Positions 25,450 through 33,811 of a stretch of DNA of 53,453 bases are shown piece after piece. Position 1 is the first letter of the stretch. Every line of letters starts with the position of its first letter. The notes under the pieces were generated by a model, which was not told the origin of the DNA, ran no database searches, and was given only the letters and a program-made list of their open reading frames with translations. This stretch comes from Desulfobacteraceae bacterium (GTDB lineage Bacteria; Desulfobacterota; Desulfobacteria; Desulfobacterales; Desulfobacteraceae), in contig JADGEQ010000036.1 in assembly GCA_016744295.1 (NCBI GenBank), positions 1-53,453 of the forward strand, in the 5' to 3' direction. Both the position numbers and the translations under genes were made by a program.

Positions 25450-26448
25450 CTATACATCAAAGTTGTCGTCATCAAGTTCAGATAGATCAAAGTCAGGATA
25501 GAGTTTTTCGCAGCAGTCAGGACAGATGCCATGTGAAAAAACAACATCTGCAAAAAATTCTTCCACCTGAATCCAGCCGCTTTTTTCGTCCCGAACGCTT
25601 TTACAATTGGCGCAGATGGCAAGCATATCCTTGGATTTGACTCCCTGTTGTTTGAGAAATTTCTGATATTGTTTTCGAAGTTCAATGAGTTTTGTGATAT
25701 CTCTGACAACCGCAATGGCACCATTGTATTGGTTTCTATCATCCAGCAGGGGGCTGCAGGCAAGCTCCACGTGAACAAACGCTTTTTTGCTGTCAATCAT
25801 CTGAATTTCGTATCGGCCAGTATGGCCTTTTCTGCGGGATGTTGTCTGCTGCTCTATGATATTGAAGCTGTCCTTGGTGGAAAGGTCCTTTAGGTTCATG
25901 GTGCTTAATCTTTTTGAAGAATATCCCAGCATATTGCAGAAGGCCTGGTTGGTGAAGGTCAGGTTTTCCTGTGAATCCACTGTGAAAACGCCCTCTGCAA
26001 TCTGTTCGGTAATGGTCCGGTAACGGGCTTCACTTTTTTCAAGCTGTTTTCTGTATAGTTTGTTTTCTTCAATAAGACGTTTGTTTTCAAGGGCTTTTCG
26101 AATGACGTGGTGAATCATTTCCAGGTCTTGAATGGGTTTGGTGATATAATCCTTTGCCCCCATGCGAAGTGCCTTGATAATATCCTCTTGTTTTCCTGCG
26201 CCTGAAACAACCACCATGGGGGTGTCAGGGCTTTGTTCTCGAATGATTTTCATCACCTCAATACCGTCTTTTCGGGGCATTTTTAAATCGGTGAGAACAA
26301 CATCCACCTTTTCCTCGAAAAAGAGCTTCAGCCCAATTTCGCCATTTTCAGCCGTAAACACATGATACCCCTCATCCTGGAAAAAACAGGAGAGACTTTC
26401 CCTGATGGAGAATTCATCATCTATTATCAGTATGGTTTCTTGATTCAT
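25450..26448 (-). CDS. Response regulator with PAS domain and C-terminal Cys module
   Basis: The 332-aa protein starts with a receiver domain (about 1-120: IIDDEFSIRES, VVLTDLKMPRKDG, VVVSGAGKQED, YITKPI). A linking helix follows (ALENKRLIEENKLYRKQLEKSEARY), then a PAS domain (about 150-265: RTITEQIAEGVFTVD, NQAFCNMLGYSS, VVRDITKLIEL). The last ~60 residues hold ICANCKSVRD...W..VEEFF and FSHGICPDCCEKLYPDF, a CxxC/CxxC pair that looks like a zinc site. The same tail ends the 7TM sensor at 49333-50790. It has no kinase, GGDEF or DNA-binding domain, so the Cys module may be the output. It is convergent with the HAD gene and 70 nt downstream of pdxJ. Confidence 0.88.
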   Translation of the reverse strand: MNQETILIIDDEFSIRESLSCFFQDEGYHVFTAENGEIGLKLFFEEKVDVVLTDLKMPRKDGIEVMKIIREQSPDTPMVVVSGAGKQEDIIKALRMGAKDYITKPIQDLEMIHHVIRKALENKRLIEENKLYRKQLEKSEARYRTITEQIAEGVFTVDSQENLTFTNQAFCNMLGYSSKRLSTMNLKDLSTKDSFNIIEQQTTSRRKGHTGRYEIQMIDSKKAFVHVELACSPLLDDRNQYNGAIAVVRDITKLIELRKQYQKFLKQQGVKSKDMLAICANCKSVRDEKSGWIQVEEFFADVVFSHGICPDCCEKLYPDFDLSELDDDNFDV

Positions 26449-26518
26449 GGCGATTATTCTTGAATGATATCGAAGTTTTGGTTGATATGACAGAACTATA
26501 TCAGACTTATATCAAAAG

Positions 26519-27238
26519 TCAAAGTTCTTTAATCAATTGTTTCATATCCCTTACTGCCTGGTCAATACCCGTAAGAACAGCTTGGGAGATAATACTATGG
26601 CCGATGCTGAATTCGCTAATTTCCCCAAGTCCGGCAAAGGCTTTGATGGTATTGTAGCAGATACCATGGCCGGCATTAACCCCTAATTTTAATTTGGTTC
26701 CGATTTTGGCTGCATCCACGATTCGATTAAATTCTTTCTGCTTTTGCCTTTCTGTGGTTGCATCACAAAACGCACCGGTATGAATTTCAATCATGTCTGC
26801 ATCAATTTTATGGGCAATTTTGATCTGGTCCAGGTCCGGATCAATGAAAATACAAACCTTGATGTGGGCATTCTTAAGTGTGCTGACCGCTTCCCTGATA
26901 CCATCCTGGTGGGTGATCAAATCCAGTCCCCCCTCGGTGGTTACCTCTTCCCTTTTTTCAGGTACAAGGGTGACACAGTCGGGTTTGATGTCCAGTGCAA
27001 ATCCAAGCATTTCACTGGTGGCGGCCATTTCCAATATTAACCGGGACTGCACCACATCACGCAATAATCTGACATCCCTATCTTGTATATGTCGGCGATC
27101 CTCCCTTAAATGGACCACAATTGCATCGGCCCCTGCGGTTTCAGCAGCAATGGCTGCCGCAACCGGGTCTGGATAATGGACTCCTCTGGCCTGTCTCAGG
27201 GTGGCCACATGGTCTACATTTACTGCAAGTTCTGCCAT
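26519..27238 (-). CDS. pdxJ: Pyridoxine 5'-phosphate synthase
   Basis: The 239-aa TIM-barrel enzyme condenses 1-deoxyxylulose 5-phosphate with 3-amino-2-oxopropyl phosphate to pyridoxine 5'-phosphate. The N-terminal VNVDHVATLRQARG, the catalytic VHLREDRRHIQDRDV and CVTLVPEKREEVTTEGGLD, and the phosphate-binding LGVNAGHG and EFSIGHSI are all present. GGAGG precedes the ATG. It lies 42 nt after ybeY and probably ends the phoH-ybeY operon. Confidence 0.97.
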   Translation of the reverse strand: MAELAVNVDHVATLRQARGVHYPDPVAAAIAAETAGADAIVVHLREDRRHIQDRDVRLLRDVVQSRLILEMAATSEMLGFALDIKPDCVTLVPEKREEVTTEGGLDLITHQDGIREAVSTLKNAHIKVCIFIDPDLDQIKIAHKIDADMIEIHTGAFCDATTERQKQKEFNRIVDAAKIGTKLKLGVNAGHGICYNTIKAFAGLGEISEFSIGHSIISQAVLTGIDQAVRDMKQLIKEL

Positions 27239-27280
27239 TTGTTCTTCCTCCGGCTATTAAAATTTTAAAATGCTAAAGTG

Positions 27281-27745
27281 CTAAAATGCGGTTAAATCGA
27301 TGTTTGGTTCAATGATTCGAAGCAGTTCAAGGCTTTTCTTTTCCATGGTATCCGCTTCATTGTCCCCTATTTCATGGTCAAATCCCAGCAAATGAAGTAT
27401 CCCGTGGATTAAAAGCTGGGAGATTCTCTCTTCCAGGGAAATTTTTCCCAGGAGCGCTTCTTTCTCTGCGGTTTCTATGGAGATGACCACATCCCCAAGG
27501 AGCCCTGGGGTGATATCTGAAAATTGGCCTTCCTGCATGGGAAACGCCAGAACATTGGTTGGTTTGTCAATCCCCCGATATCTTTTATTGAGCTGCCCAA
27601 TTTCCTTGTCGTCAAGGATGACAACCGAAATTTCATGGGCGTTACAGCCCAAGGCGTTTAAGATCTGTTCGGTCCTTTTGGAGATTAGGAGCGTTTGGAT
27701 TTTCTCCTTTTGCTGATTGTCTATCAGAATCTTTTGCTGTTCCAT
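27281..27745 (-). CDS. ybeY: Endoribonuclease YbeY (rRNA maturation)
   Basis: The 154-aa zinc protein takes part in 16S rRNA 3'-end maturation and ribosome quality control. Its signature HGILHLLGFDHE lies near residue 115-126, with the YRGIDKPTNVLAFPM segment before it. The conserved N-terminus (ILIDNQQKEKI) implies that the first ~35 codons are real coding sequence. They overlap the 3' end of the upstream HD-domain gene by 104 nt in another frame, an unusually long overlap. pdxJ follows after 42 nt. Confidence 0.95.
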   Translation of the reverse strand: MEQQKILIDNQQKEKIQTLLISKRTEQILNALGCNAHEISVVILDDKEIGQLNKRYRGIDKPTNVLAFPMQEGQFSDITPGLLGDVVISIETAEKEALLGKISLEERISQLLIHGILHLLGFDHEIGDNEADTMEKKSLELLRIIEPNIDLTAF

Positions 27746-30014
27746 TTTTTTCTTTTTTCTTTTCCTGTGTTTTAGTATCCGTATATTCTATACGGCTGTG
27801 ATATATACTGGTCAAAATATTATTAAAGCTTTTGGCAATTTGGTGCAGATCCTTAAGGGTTAGTTCACATTCCTCAAGTTGGCCGTCTGCAAATATATCA
27901 TTGATTAATCCTTTTACCCTGCCCTGTATTCTGGATGGGGTGGGACGTTCAAGTGCTCTTACCGAGGCTTCAGCCACGTCGGCCAGCATGACAATGCCGG
28001 CTTCCCGGGTCTGGGGCTTGGGGCCGGGATATCTGAAATCTTCTTCATTGATTTTGTCATTGCCGCTGTTCAGACTTTTATTATAAAAATATTTAATTAA
28101 AGAGGTGCCATGGTGTTGGATAATGCCCTCGACAATTTCATTTCCCAGTTTGTATTTTTTTGCCATTTCCACCCCTTTTTTAACATGCTGGATCAGGATC
28201 AGTGCCGACATGGACGGGGATAGTTTGTCATGCCGGTTTTTACCATCTGCCTGATTTTCAATGAAATACATGGTCTTGTCCAGTTTTCCAATGTCGTGGT
28301 AATATCCCATTACCTTTGCCTGGAGACCATTGGCTGAAACGGCTGATGCTGCTGCCTCGGCCAGGGTGGCGACAATCACGCTGTGATTATAGGTGCCAGG
28401 GGCTTCGATCATCAGTTTTTTGATCAGGGGCTGGTCCAGGTTGGAAAATTCCAACAGCTTTGCCGCTGTGGTATAGTTAAAAAGAATTTCAATCAAAGGC
28501 GTAAACCCAATGGTTAGGATGGCAGCCAAAAGACCGCCGCAGAAAGCAAAAATAACTTCCTTTGTCAGGAGCATGGGATCTGGCTGGGCCAGGGAGTAGA
28601 ATCCCAGGGCAATGGCCAACATGGCATTAAAGAACGCAAGTTTAATGCCTGCAATGATAAAGGTTTTGCGCTCCTGTCGTTCATCAATCCAATAGGCGGC
28701 AGTGATACTGCTGAAGAAAAAGAAGATAAAAACCTGGAAACTGCCCCCAAATGCCAGGCAGCCCATTACCGAAAGGATAATGGTAAAAAATACAGCAATA
28801 TCGAAGCCTAAAAACAGGCAGGTGATCATGGCCGCAGCCTGGACAGGAACAATCATATATAAGGAAGAGGCTGCAATTTCCCATGCCATTTCTGGATGGG
28901 ATGACTGGGCAATGTAAATGACAATCTTTGCAAAAACCAGGTAGAGGAGAAGGCCCAATGCAAGAAAAATCATGTGGGTGTTATGGTCCCCTTTCAATCT
29001 TTTGTGGTCTTTTAAAAACAGAAAGTAGACTACAAGTATCAAAAAACAGGTGATCATGGCCGTTCCAATGCCGGACATGTAAATATTCTTTTCTACTACC
29101 TGTTCTTTTAAAGCAGTCAATTTTATCAGTTTGATTTTGTCTACCCGTTCCCCTTCCCTGACAATCATTTCGCCGGCTTTGATCTGGAAGAGAATGGGGT
29201 TGATTTTGGATTGGACTTCCAAAATTCGTTTTTCAGTTTCATTCTTATTGAGGGTGATGTTGGGCTGCAACAAGCGCTGGCAGATATCAACTATCAGGTT
29301 TGACAGGTTGTAATTGAGCTTTTTGAGCAGGGGCTGGCCTTCTATCCTGACCATCGTTTTGGCCTGGTCAGGGCCGTAAATCGTTTTTAAGTTGTTTACA
29401 ATTCGTTCATCATGGGATTTGATGGTTCTGAGGGTAATTCCCATGTCTTCTTTTTCAAGTAGGATTTCTTTGTTGGCCACCACACCGGTTAAAAGAATTT
29501 TGTCCAGGATGGTTTTGATTTTTTGGGTGATGTCCGGGGAAAATTGGGATTTATAAAGAATATTATAGGCATCATTGCTGATCTCCAGGCCCAGTTTTTT
29601 TTCAAAGGCTGGCTTCACCGCCAGGACCATGGCAAAGGTCGGATCCGGGGTGTCGGAATTTTCTGGTTTGTCAAATAGCTGGCGGGCAAATTCCATGGCC
29701 GCTTCAACACGGATACCAATATCTGTTAACAGGCTGTCATCAAAATCATAAACTGCTTTAATGGCATCCTTGGCCTGGTTTTTCCTGGCCTCGGTAACCT
29801 CTTTGTCTTCAATGAAGAAATTTTTAGGTGCCTTTATATCTCTTTGGGCCACATCCCCTATCTGATAGGAATAGGAAATCTTATTCCGGTCCGGGGCCTG
29901 GGAAACAGTGAATGCCATGGTAATGAAAATGAGCATGAACCATAACAGGTGCGGTGTGGATAAAAGATATTTCTTGGTGCGTTTTAACCAGGTATCAGTT
30001 TTTGTTTTTTTCAT
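27642..30014 (-). CDS. pgpH: 7TMR-HD family cyclic-di-AMP phosphodiesterase (PgpH-like)
   Basis: The 790-aa inner-membrane protein has one N-terminal TM (about 22-40), a large outside 7TMR-HDED domain (about 45-290), seven TM segments (about 305-500) and a cytosolic HD domain (about 530-730) with YYHDIGKLDK and GIIQHHGTSLIKYFY. PgpH of Listeria hydrolyses c-di-AMP, and that is the likely role here. The final ~35 residues are K/E/D-rich, and their codons double as the start of ybeY. The ATG at 30014 overlaps the phoH stop; an ATG two codons earlier is also possible. The phoH-pgpH-ybeY order is widely conserved. Confidence 0.92.
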   Translation of the reverse strand: MKKTKTDTWLKRTKKYLLSTPHLLWFMLIFITMAFTVSQAPDRNKISYSYQIGDVAQRDIKAPKNFFIEDKEVTEARKNQAKDAIKAVYDFDDSLLTDIGIRVEAAMEFARQLFDKPENSDTPDPTFAMVLAVKPAFEKKLGLEISNDAYNILYKSQFSPDITQKIKTILDKILLTGVVANKEILLEKEDMGITLRTIKSHDERIVNNLKTIYGPDQAKTMVRIEGQPLLKKLNYNLSNLIVDICQRLLQPNITLNKNETEKRILEVQSKINPILFQIKAGEMIVREGERVDKIKLIKLTALKEQVVEKNIYMSGIGTAMITCFLILVVYFLFLKDHKRLKGDHNTHMIFLALGLLLYLVFAKIVIYIAQSSHPEMAWEIAASSLYMIVPVQAAAMITCLFLGFDIAVFFTIILSVMGCLAFGGSFQVFIFFFFSSITAAYWIDERQERKTFIIAGIKLAFFNAMLAIALGFYSLAQPDPMLLTKEVIFAFCGGLLAAILTIGFTPLIEILFNYTTAAKLLEFSNLDQPLIKKLMIEAPGTYNHSVIVATLAEAAASAVSANGLQAKVMGYYHDIGKLDKTMYFIENQADGKNRHDKLSPSMSALILIQHVKKGVEMAKKYKLGNEIVEGIIQHHGTSLIKYFYNKSLNSGNDKINEEDFRYPGPKPQTREAGIVMLADVAEASVRALERPTPSRIQGRVKGLINDIFADGQLEECELTLKDLHQIAKSFNNILTSIYHSRIEYTDTKTQEKKKEKNGTAKDSDRQSAKGENPNAPNLQKDRTDLKRLGL

Positions 30015-30939
30015 AGGCATCAATGATGTTGGAAACAAGCGGATGTCGTACCACATCTTCCTTGGTAAAGGTAATAAAATCTATCCCCTTTATTCGGGAC
30101 AGTATTTTTTTTGCTTCGATTAAACCGCATTTTTTCCCGGTCGGCAGGTCAATCTGGGTAATATCACCTGTGACAATGGCCTTGGATCCATATCCAAGCC
30201 GGGTTAAAAACATTTTCATCTGTTCAGAGGTTGTGTTTTGCGCCTCATCTAAAATGATGAATGCATTATTTAAGGTGCGTCCCCTCATAAAGGCAATGGG
30301 AGCTATCTCAATTGTTTCCTGCTCAATATATGCCCTAACTTTTTCAAAATCAAGCATGTCATAGAGGGCATCATAGAGGGGACGAAGGTAGGGATTGATC
30401 TTTTCAGCCAGGTCTCCGGGAAGAAATCCCAACGCCTCACCCGCCTCAACCGCAGGTCTGGTAAGGATGATTTTTTTTACCTCTCCCCTTGAAAAAGCCG
30501 CAACTGCCATTGCCATGGCAAGGTATGTTTTTCCGGTACCTGCCGGCCCGATTGAAAATAATATTTCATTTTCTTTGATAGCATTTGCATAGGTGCTCTG
30601 GGCTTGGTTTCTGGGCGAAATAGCCCTGTTTTTAGCTGTGACAAAAATGGTATTTGAAAAAATCTTTTTTAAAGATGCTTTATTGTTTTGTTTGATGGTG
30701 TTAATAGCAGCGTCAAGATCCGGTGGTGTCAGGATGAATTTTTCCTTTAAGAGATCGTAGAGTTGGCGGATCAGTTTTTCTGCCGTATCCATGTCTTTAT
30801 CATTTCCGGAAAGGGAAATGGCATTGCCCCTGGAGTTAATGGTAAGGTTAAATGCAGCGGAAATTTTTTCCAGATGGGTGTTGTGGTATCCAAAGAGTTT
30901 TTGGGACAGATCTATGTTTTGAAATTCAATGTTTCTCAT
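29995..30939 (-). CDS. phoH: PhoH family ATPase
   Basis: The 314-aa cytosolic protein has an N-terminal KH-like/PhoH-leader region (about 1-100), Walker A GPAGTGKTYLAMAMAV, the segment RPAVEAGEALGFLPGDL, Walker B FIILDEAQN and sensor VTGDITQIDLP. PhoH-like proteins are predicted RNA-linked ATPases. The frame is open to a TTG at 30975, but ATG 30939 (MRNIEF) fits other family members; neither has a strong ribosome binding site. It is first in the phoH-pgpH-ybeY-pdxJ operon and overlaps pgpH by 20 nt. Confidence 0.93.
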   Translation of the reverse strand: MRNIEFQNIDLSQKLFGYHNTHLEKISAAFNLTINSRGNAISLSGNDKDMDTAEKLIRQLYDLLKEKFILTPPDLDAAINTIKQNNKASLKKIFSNTIFVTAKNRAISPRNQAQSTYANAIKENEILFSIGPAGTGKTYLAMAMAVAAFSRGEVKKIILTRPAVEAGEALGFLPGDLAEKINPYLRPLYDALYDMLDFEKVRAYIEQETIEIAPIAFMRGRTLNNAFIILDEAQNTTSEQMKMFLTRLGYGSKAIVTGDITQIDLPTGKKCGLIEAKKILSRIKGIDFITFTKEDVVRHPLVSNIIDAYEKNKN

Positions 30940-30983
30940 GGGGGCTAGATTGCATTTTATTTGTCTAAAGGTCAATAAAAAAC

Positions 30984-31013
30984 TTGACTAAAAAACCGGT
31001 AAATTGCTATCTG
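30984..31013 (+). promoter_or_regulatory. Putative sigma70 promoter of cvpA-mazG
   Basis: TTGACT at 30984-30989, an 18-bp spacer and TATCTG at about 31008-31013 lie upstream of cvpA (ATG 31060) in the 120-bp spacer divergent from phoH. The -10 match is only moderate. Confidence 0.35.
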
Positions 31014-31059
31014 TTGACTCTTTAAACCAACCGGGTATACGTTTTACATAAGGGGAAAA

Positions 31060-31581
31060 ATGAACAGTTTTGATGTGCTTGTCCTGGTAATTATTTCATT
31101 TTGTCTGATCCGGGGGTATTTTAAGGGATTGATCCGGGAAGTGTCCGGTATCATAGGCGTTGTGGTTGGTTTCTATGGCGCAAACACCTACTACCCGATA
31201 TTAACGCCATATCTGGAAAAATTAATTGAAACACCCGGTGTCAGGAGCATGGTTTGTTTCTTTGTTTTGTTTTGCGGTATTCTCATTTTAGTCAGCTTGC
31301 TTGCCGCTTTGATCCGCAAGTTTTTAAGCCTTGTGTTTCTGGGGTGGGTGGACAGATTTTTCGGACTGGTCTTTGGTGCTGCCAAGGGAATATTGATCGT
31401 TTCTGTTCTGTTTATCATGATGATGAAATTCATCCCGGGGGATGCAACCTTTTTAGCCGGTTCGAAAACGGTTCCCCATGTTGCAAGGGTATCAAGCGCC
31501 ATGACCATATTTTTTTCTAAAAATATGAAAACGGATTTTTTTAAACATCTGGAAGGAATTAAAGCAAATTGGAAACAATAG
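31060..31581 (+). CDS. cvpA: CvpA family membrane protein
   Basis: The 173-aa protein has four hydrophobic segments (about 5-22, 27-45, 63-85, 100-122) and the CvpA-type charged turn IRGYFKGLIREVSGIIG. Family members are linked to colicin V production, envelope stability and biofilm formation, with no defined activity. AGGGG lies upstream of the ATG. Its stop overlaps the mazG start by 13 nt, so the two are co-translated, though the functional link is unclear. Confidence 0.9.
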   Translation: MNSFDVLVLVIISFCLIRGYFKGLIREVSGIIGVVVGFYGANTYYPILTPYLEKLIETPGVRSMVCFFVLFCGILILVSLLAALIRKFLSLVFLGWVDRFFGLVFGAAKGILIVSVLFIMMMKFIPGDATFLAGSKTVPHVARVSSAMTIFFSKNMKTDFFKHLEGIKANWKQ

Positions 31582-32351
31582 TACCGCTCCTAGACATTAT
31601 TCGCAGGCTCAGGGGTAAGAACGGTTGTGCCTGGGACCGGAAACAGACCCCTTTGAGCATGTGGAAATGCGCGGCAGAGGAGCTATATGAACTGGAAGAG
31701 GCCATTGTTAACGATGACACGGAAAATATCTGTGAAGAACTTGGAGATGTATTGTTTCAGATCCTGTTTGTCCTTGAGATATTTACTGAAAACAACCGAT
31801 TTGAATTTTCCCATGTGATCAATGGAATAACCGAGAAAATGATCCGGCGCCACCCCCATGTCTATGATACAGCCGTTGTTGAAACAGACGAAGAATTGCA
31901 TCGGCAATGGGATAAAATTAAGGCCATTGAAAAAGAGAACACAAGGGTTTTGGAATCTGCCCTGGACTCAGTGCCCAAGGGTATGCCAGGCTTGTTGAGA
32001 GCGTTAAATGTTTCGAAATCAGCGGTTAAAGTGGGGTTTGACTGGGAGAACATTCACCAGGTGCTGGACAAGGTAAAAGAGGAGATTCAGGAATTTGAAA
32101 CGGCATTGGAAACGGAAAGCCGGGATGAGGCAATGATGGAGTTTGGTGATATCCTTTTTTCCCTGGTGAATGTCGCCCGATTTGCCGGTTTTCATCCCGA
32201 AACAGCCCTTTCCAGCGCAACCGCAAAATTTGAAGGGCGGTTTCGCTTGATGGAAGAGTGTCTTCGCCAGGAAAAGATAGATCTTAAACACTTGTCCCCA
32301 AAAGAAAAAGAGGCACATTGGCAACGGGCAAAGCTGGGCTATGACACGTAA
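31569..32351 (+). CDS. mazG: Nucleoside triphosphate pyrophosphohydrolase MazG
   Basis: The 260-aa protein has two MazG all-alpha domains. The first has RLRGKNGCAWDRKQT, EELYELEEAI and EELGDVLFQI; the second has VGFDWENIHQVLDKVKEEI and MEFGDILFSLVNVARF. It hydrolyses NTPs to NMP and PPi and cleans abnormal nucleotides or lowers ppGpp. No ATG precedes the conserved start, so TTG at 31569, inside the end of cvpA, is the likely start. Its 3' end overlaps the convergent 32339-32836 gene by 13 nt. Confidence 0.95.
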   Translation: METIVPLLDIIRRLRGKNGCAWDRKQTPLSMWKCAAEELYELEEAIVNDDTENICEELGDVLFQILFVLEIFTENNRFEFSHVINGITEKMIRRHPHVYDTAVVETDEELHRQWDKIKAIEKENTRVLESALDSVPKGMPGLLRALNVSKSAVKVGFDWENIHQVLDKVKEEIQEFETALETESRDEAMMEFGDILFSLVNVARFAGFHPETALSSATAKFEGRFRLMEECLRQEKIDLKHLSPKEKEAHWQRAKLGYDT

Positions 32352-32836
32352 TCTCCCCTTTGGAAACGTTGATATTCTGTCTGGGCAGCAATTACTGTTT
32401 GGGTTGCAATGTTTTTAAGATCTTGATTTTCGGGTCCAAGGGATACTGATTCCTTGAGTAGGCTGTCGGCCTTCTGATTGATTTGTTCCAGAATCGGTGC
32501 AATGCTTTTCAGGGATATCCCCGGGTTCTCAAGCTTGTTTGAATAGGAATCCAATAATCCTAGAAGCATATCTGTTTTTCCTGACACAATGGATGATTGA
32601 TCCTGGATTCGCAGGCCAATTGATGGAATTTCTTCCAGGCTCGCTGCCTTTGTAGTTTCCATTCCAGGCTCCGTTTCATCGGTTTGAGTTGTCTGCTCTA
32701 TATGACTTTGGCCTGCCTGATCAAGGGCTTGGGTCAAGGCGTTTTCGAAACCACCTGTTTTTTCGGTCTTTGATGGATTGGCCGTGCTCCTGCCCAGGGA
32801 TTGTGCCAATTCATTGATTTGTTTGATGTCTACCAT
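32339..32836 (-). CDS. Uncharacterised protein of the flgM locus
   Basis: The 165-aa protein is hydrophilic and low in aromatic residues. It has a disordered Thr/Glu/Gln-rich N-terminal half and a helical C-terminal half with LLGLLDSYSNKLENPGISL and AAQTEYQRFQRGDYVS. I do not recognise a family. AAGGAGA at good spacing supports translation. It lies about 170 nt downstream of flgM on the same strand and shares its composition, so a flagellar role, such as an assembly chaperone or regulator, is inferred from context only. Confidence 0.75.
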   Translation of the reverse strand: MVDIKQINELAQSLGRSTANPSKTEKTGGFENALTQALDQAGQSHIEQTTQTDETEPGMETTKAASLEEIPSIGLRIQDQSSIVSGKTDMLLGLLDSYSNKLENPGISLKSIAPILEQINQKADSLLKESVSLGPENQDLKNIATQTVIAAQTEYQRFQRGDYVS

Positions 32837-33008
32837 GCCGGTCTCCTTTTTTTTGAAAATCTTTCTTATAAGAATGAAAAAGCAAAAGCCGTGCCAGGTA
32901 TGCAGGCAGTTTTATTTTACAAAAAAAGATTAATATTTCAATCGGTTAGGCTGGTCTGATCTGGAGTGGATTGATTTGATAAAAATGAACCGGGAAAAAA
33001 ATTCTCGT

Positions 33009-33317
33009 TTATCCCATTTCATCCATGAGGGAGCCGATCATTTTTTCCGCAACCTGCTCTGCCTTAATGGTATATTGATTGGTTTGGACCTGCTGTTTTA
33101 AATCTGCAACCCGCTTTGTTCTGTCAGTTGGCTCAGTTTCCATGGCAGCCGATATTTTTTGAAGATCACGGGTTGTTGGGGAGATCTTTAGGGTATCCGA
33201 TACCGCTTCATCAGAAGCTTTTTCCAGTTTTGCGGGTGTCTGGGTATTGGCAGGTTGGCTTGTTTTGTTTGCATATGTTTGATTGATATAAGTTTGTGCG
33301 GGGTTGGAAATTTTCAT
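33009..33317 (-). CDS. flgM: Anti-sigma-28 factor FlgM
   Basis: The 102-aa protein is intrinsically disordered at the N-terminus (NQTYANKTSQPANTQ) and has the FlgM core in its C-terminal half: RVADLKQQVQTNQYTIKAEQVAEKMIGSL. FlgM holds sigma-28 inactive until the flagellar hook is finished and FlgM is exported. An AAAGGAGG ribosome binding site precedes the ATG. It is 14 nt downstream of the DVU0524-family gene, its usual partner. Confidence 0.9.
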   Translation of the reverse strand: MKISNPAQTYINQTYANKTSQPANTQTPAKLEKASDEAVSDTLKISPTTRDLQKISAAMETEPTDRTKRVADLKQQVQTNQYTIKAEQVAEKMIGSLMDEMG

Positions 33318-33331
33318 AATAGGTGCCTCCT

Positions 33332-33754
33332 TTAAAATTCCATATTATTGTCAGCGACCTGGCGTGCCAATTCTGTCATTCTTTTTACAACAAATTGAGA
33401 ATCTTCAACAGAAAGGGTCTGGGTAGATTTGTTGTTTTCTGCGTCAATGGTTGTATAGGTAAATTGTGTTTTGCCCTTGGTGAAATCGATTTTTTTACCA
33501 AGTTCTTTTTCAATCTGCTCTGCAATCTGTGCTTCGTTTTCTTCCTTGGGCCCTTCTGTGATGATTTTATCAACAATATTGGTGGCAACTTTTTCTATTA
33601 TAGCCTGGCGCTTCCCTTCCGAGGAGATGGTTACGCTGTCAGCAGAAACTTTATTGTCAACGCCGAATTTGCTTCTGCTCAGCATTTTGCCCTGGCTTAA
33701 TTGCTTTGAGTAAACCTTAAGGACATTTTGTATTTGATATGAAGGTATCTGCAT
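33332..33754 (-). CDS. DVU0524 family FlgM-associated protein
   Basis: The 140-aa protein begins MQIPSYQIQNVLKVYSKQL and continues with the AVTISSEGKRQ-like segment (DSVTISSEGKRQAIIEKVA), typical of the DVU0524 family always found beside flgM in Desulfobacterota. The C-terminus (VEDSQFVVKRMTELARQVA) is helical. Function is unproven; a role in sigma-28/FlgM control is inferred from constant association. AAGGAGAG precedes the ATG. First in a three-gene minus-strand group with flgM and the 165-aa protein. Confidence 0.85.
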   Translation of the reverse strand: MQIPSYQIQNVLKVYSKQLSQGKMLSRSKFGVDNKVSADSVTISSEGKRQAIIEKVATNIVDKIITEGPKEENEAQIAEQIEKELGKKIDFTKGKTQFTYTTIDAENNKSTQTLSVEDSQFVVKRMTELARQVADNNMEF

Positions 33755-33811
33755 TTAATTCTCTCCTTAAAAACATTATCGGAGGGGAAAAATCAAAACT
33801 TTAATTTTTTT

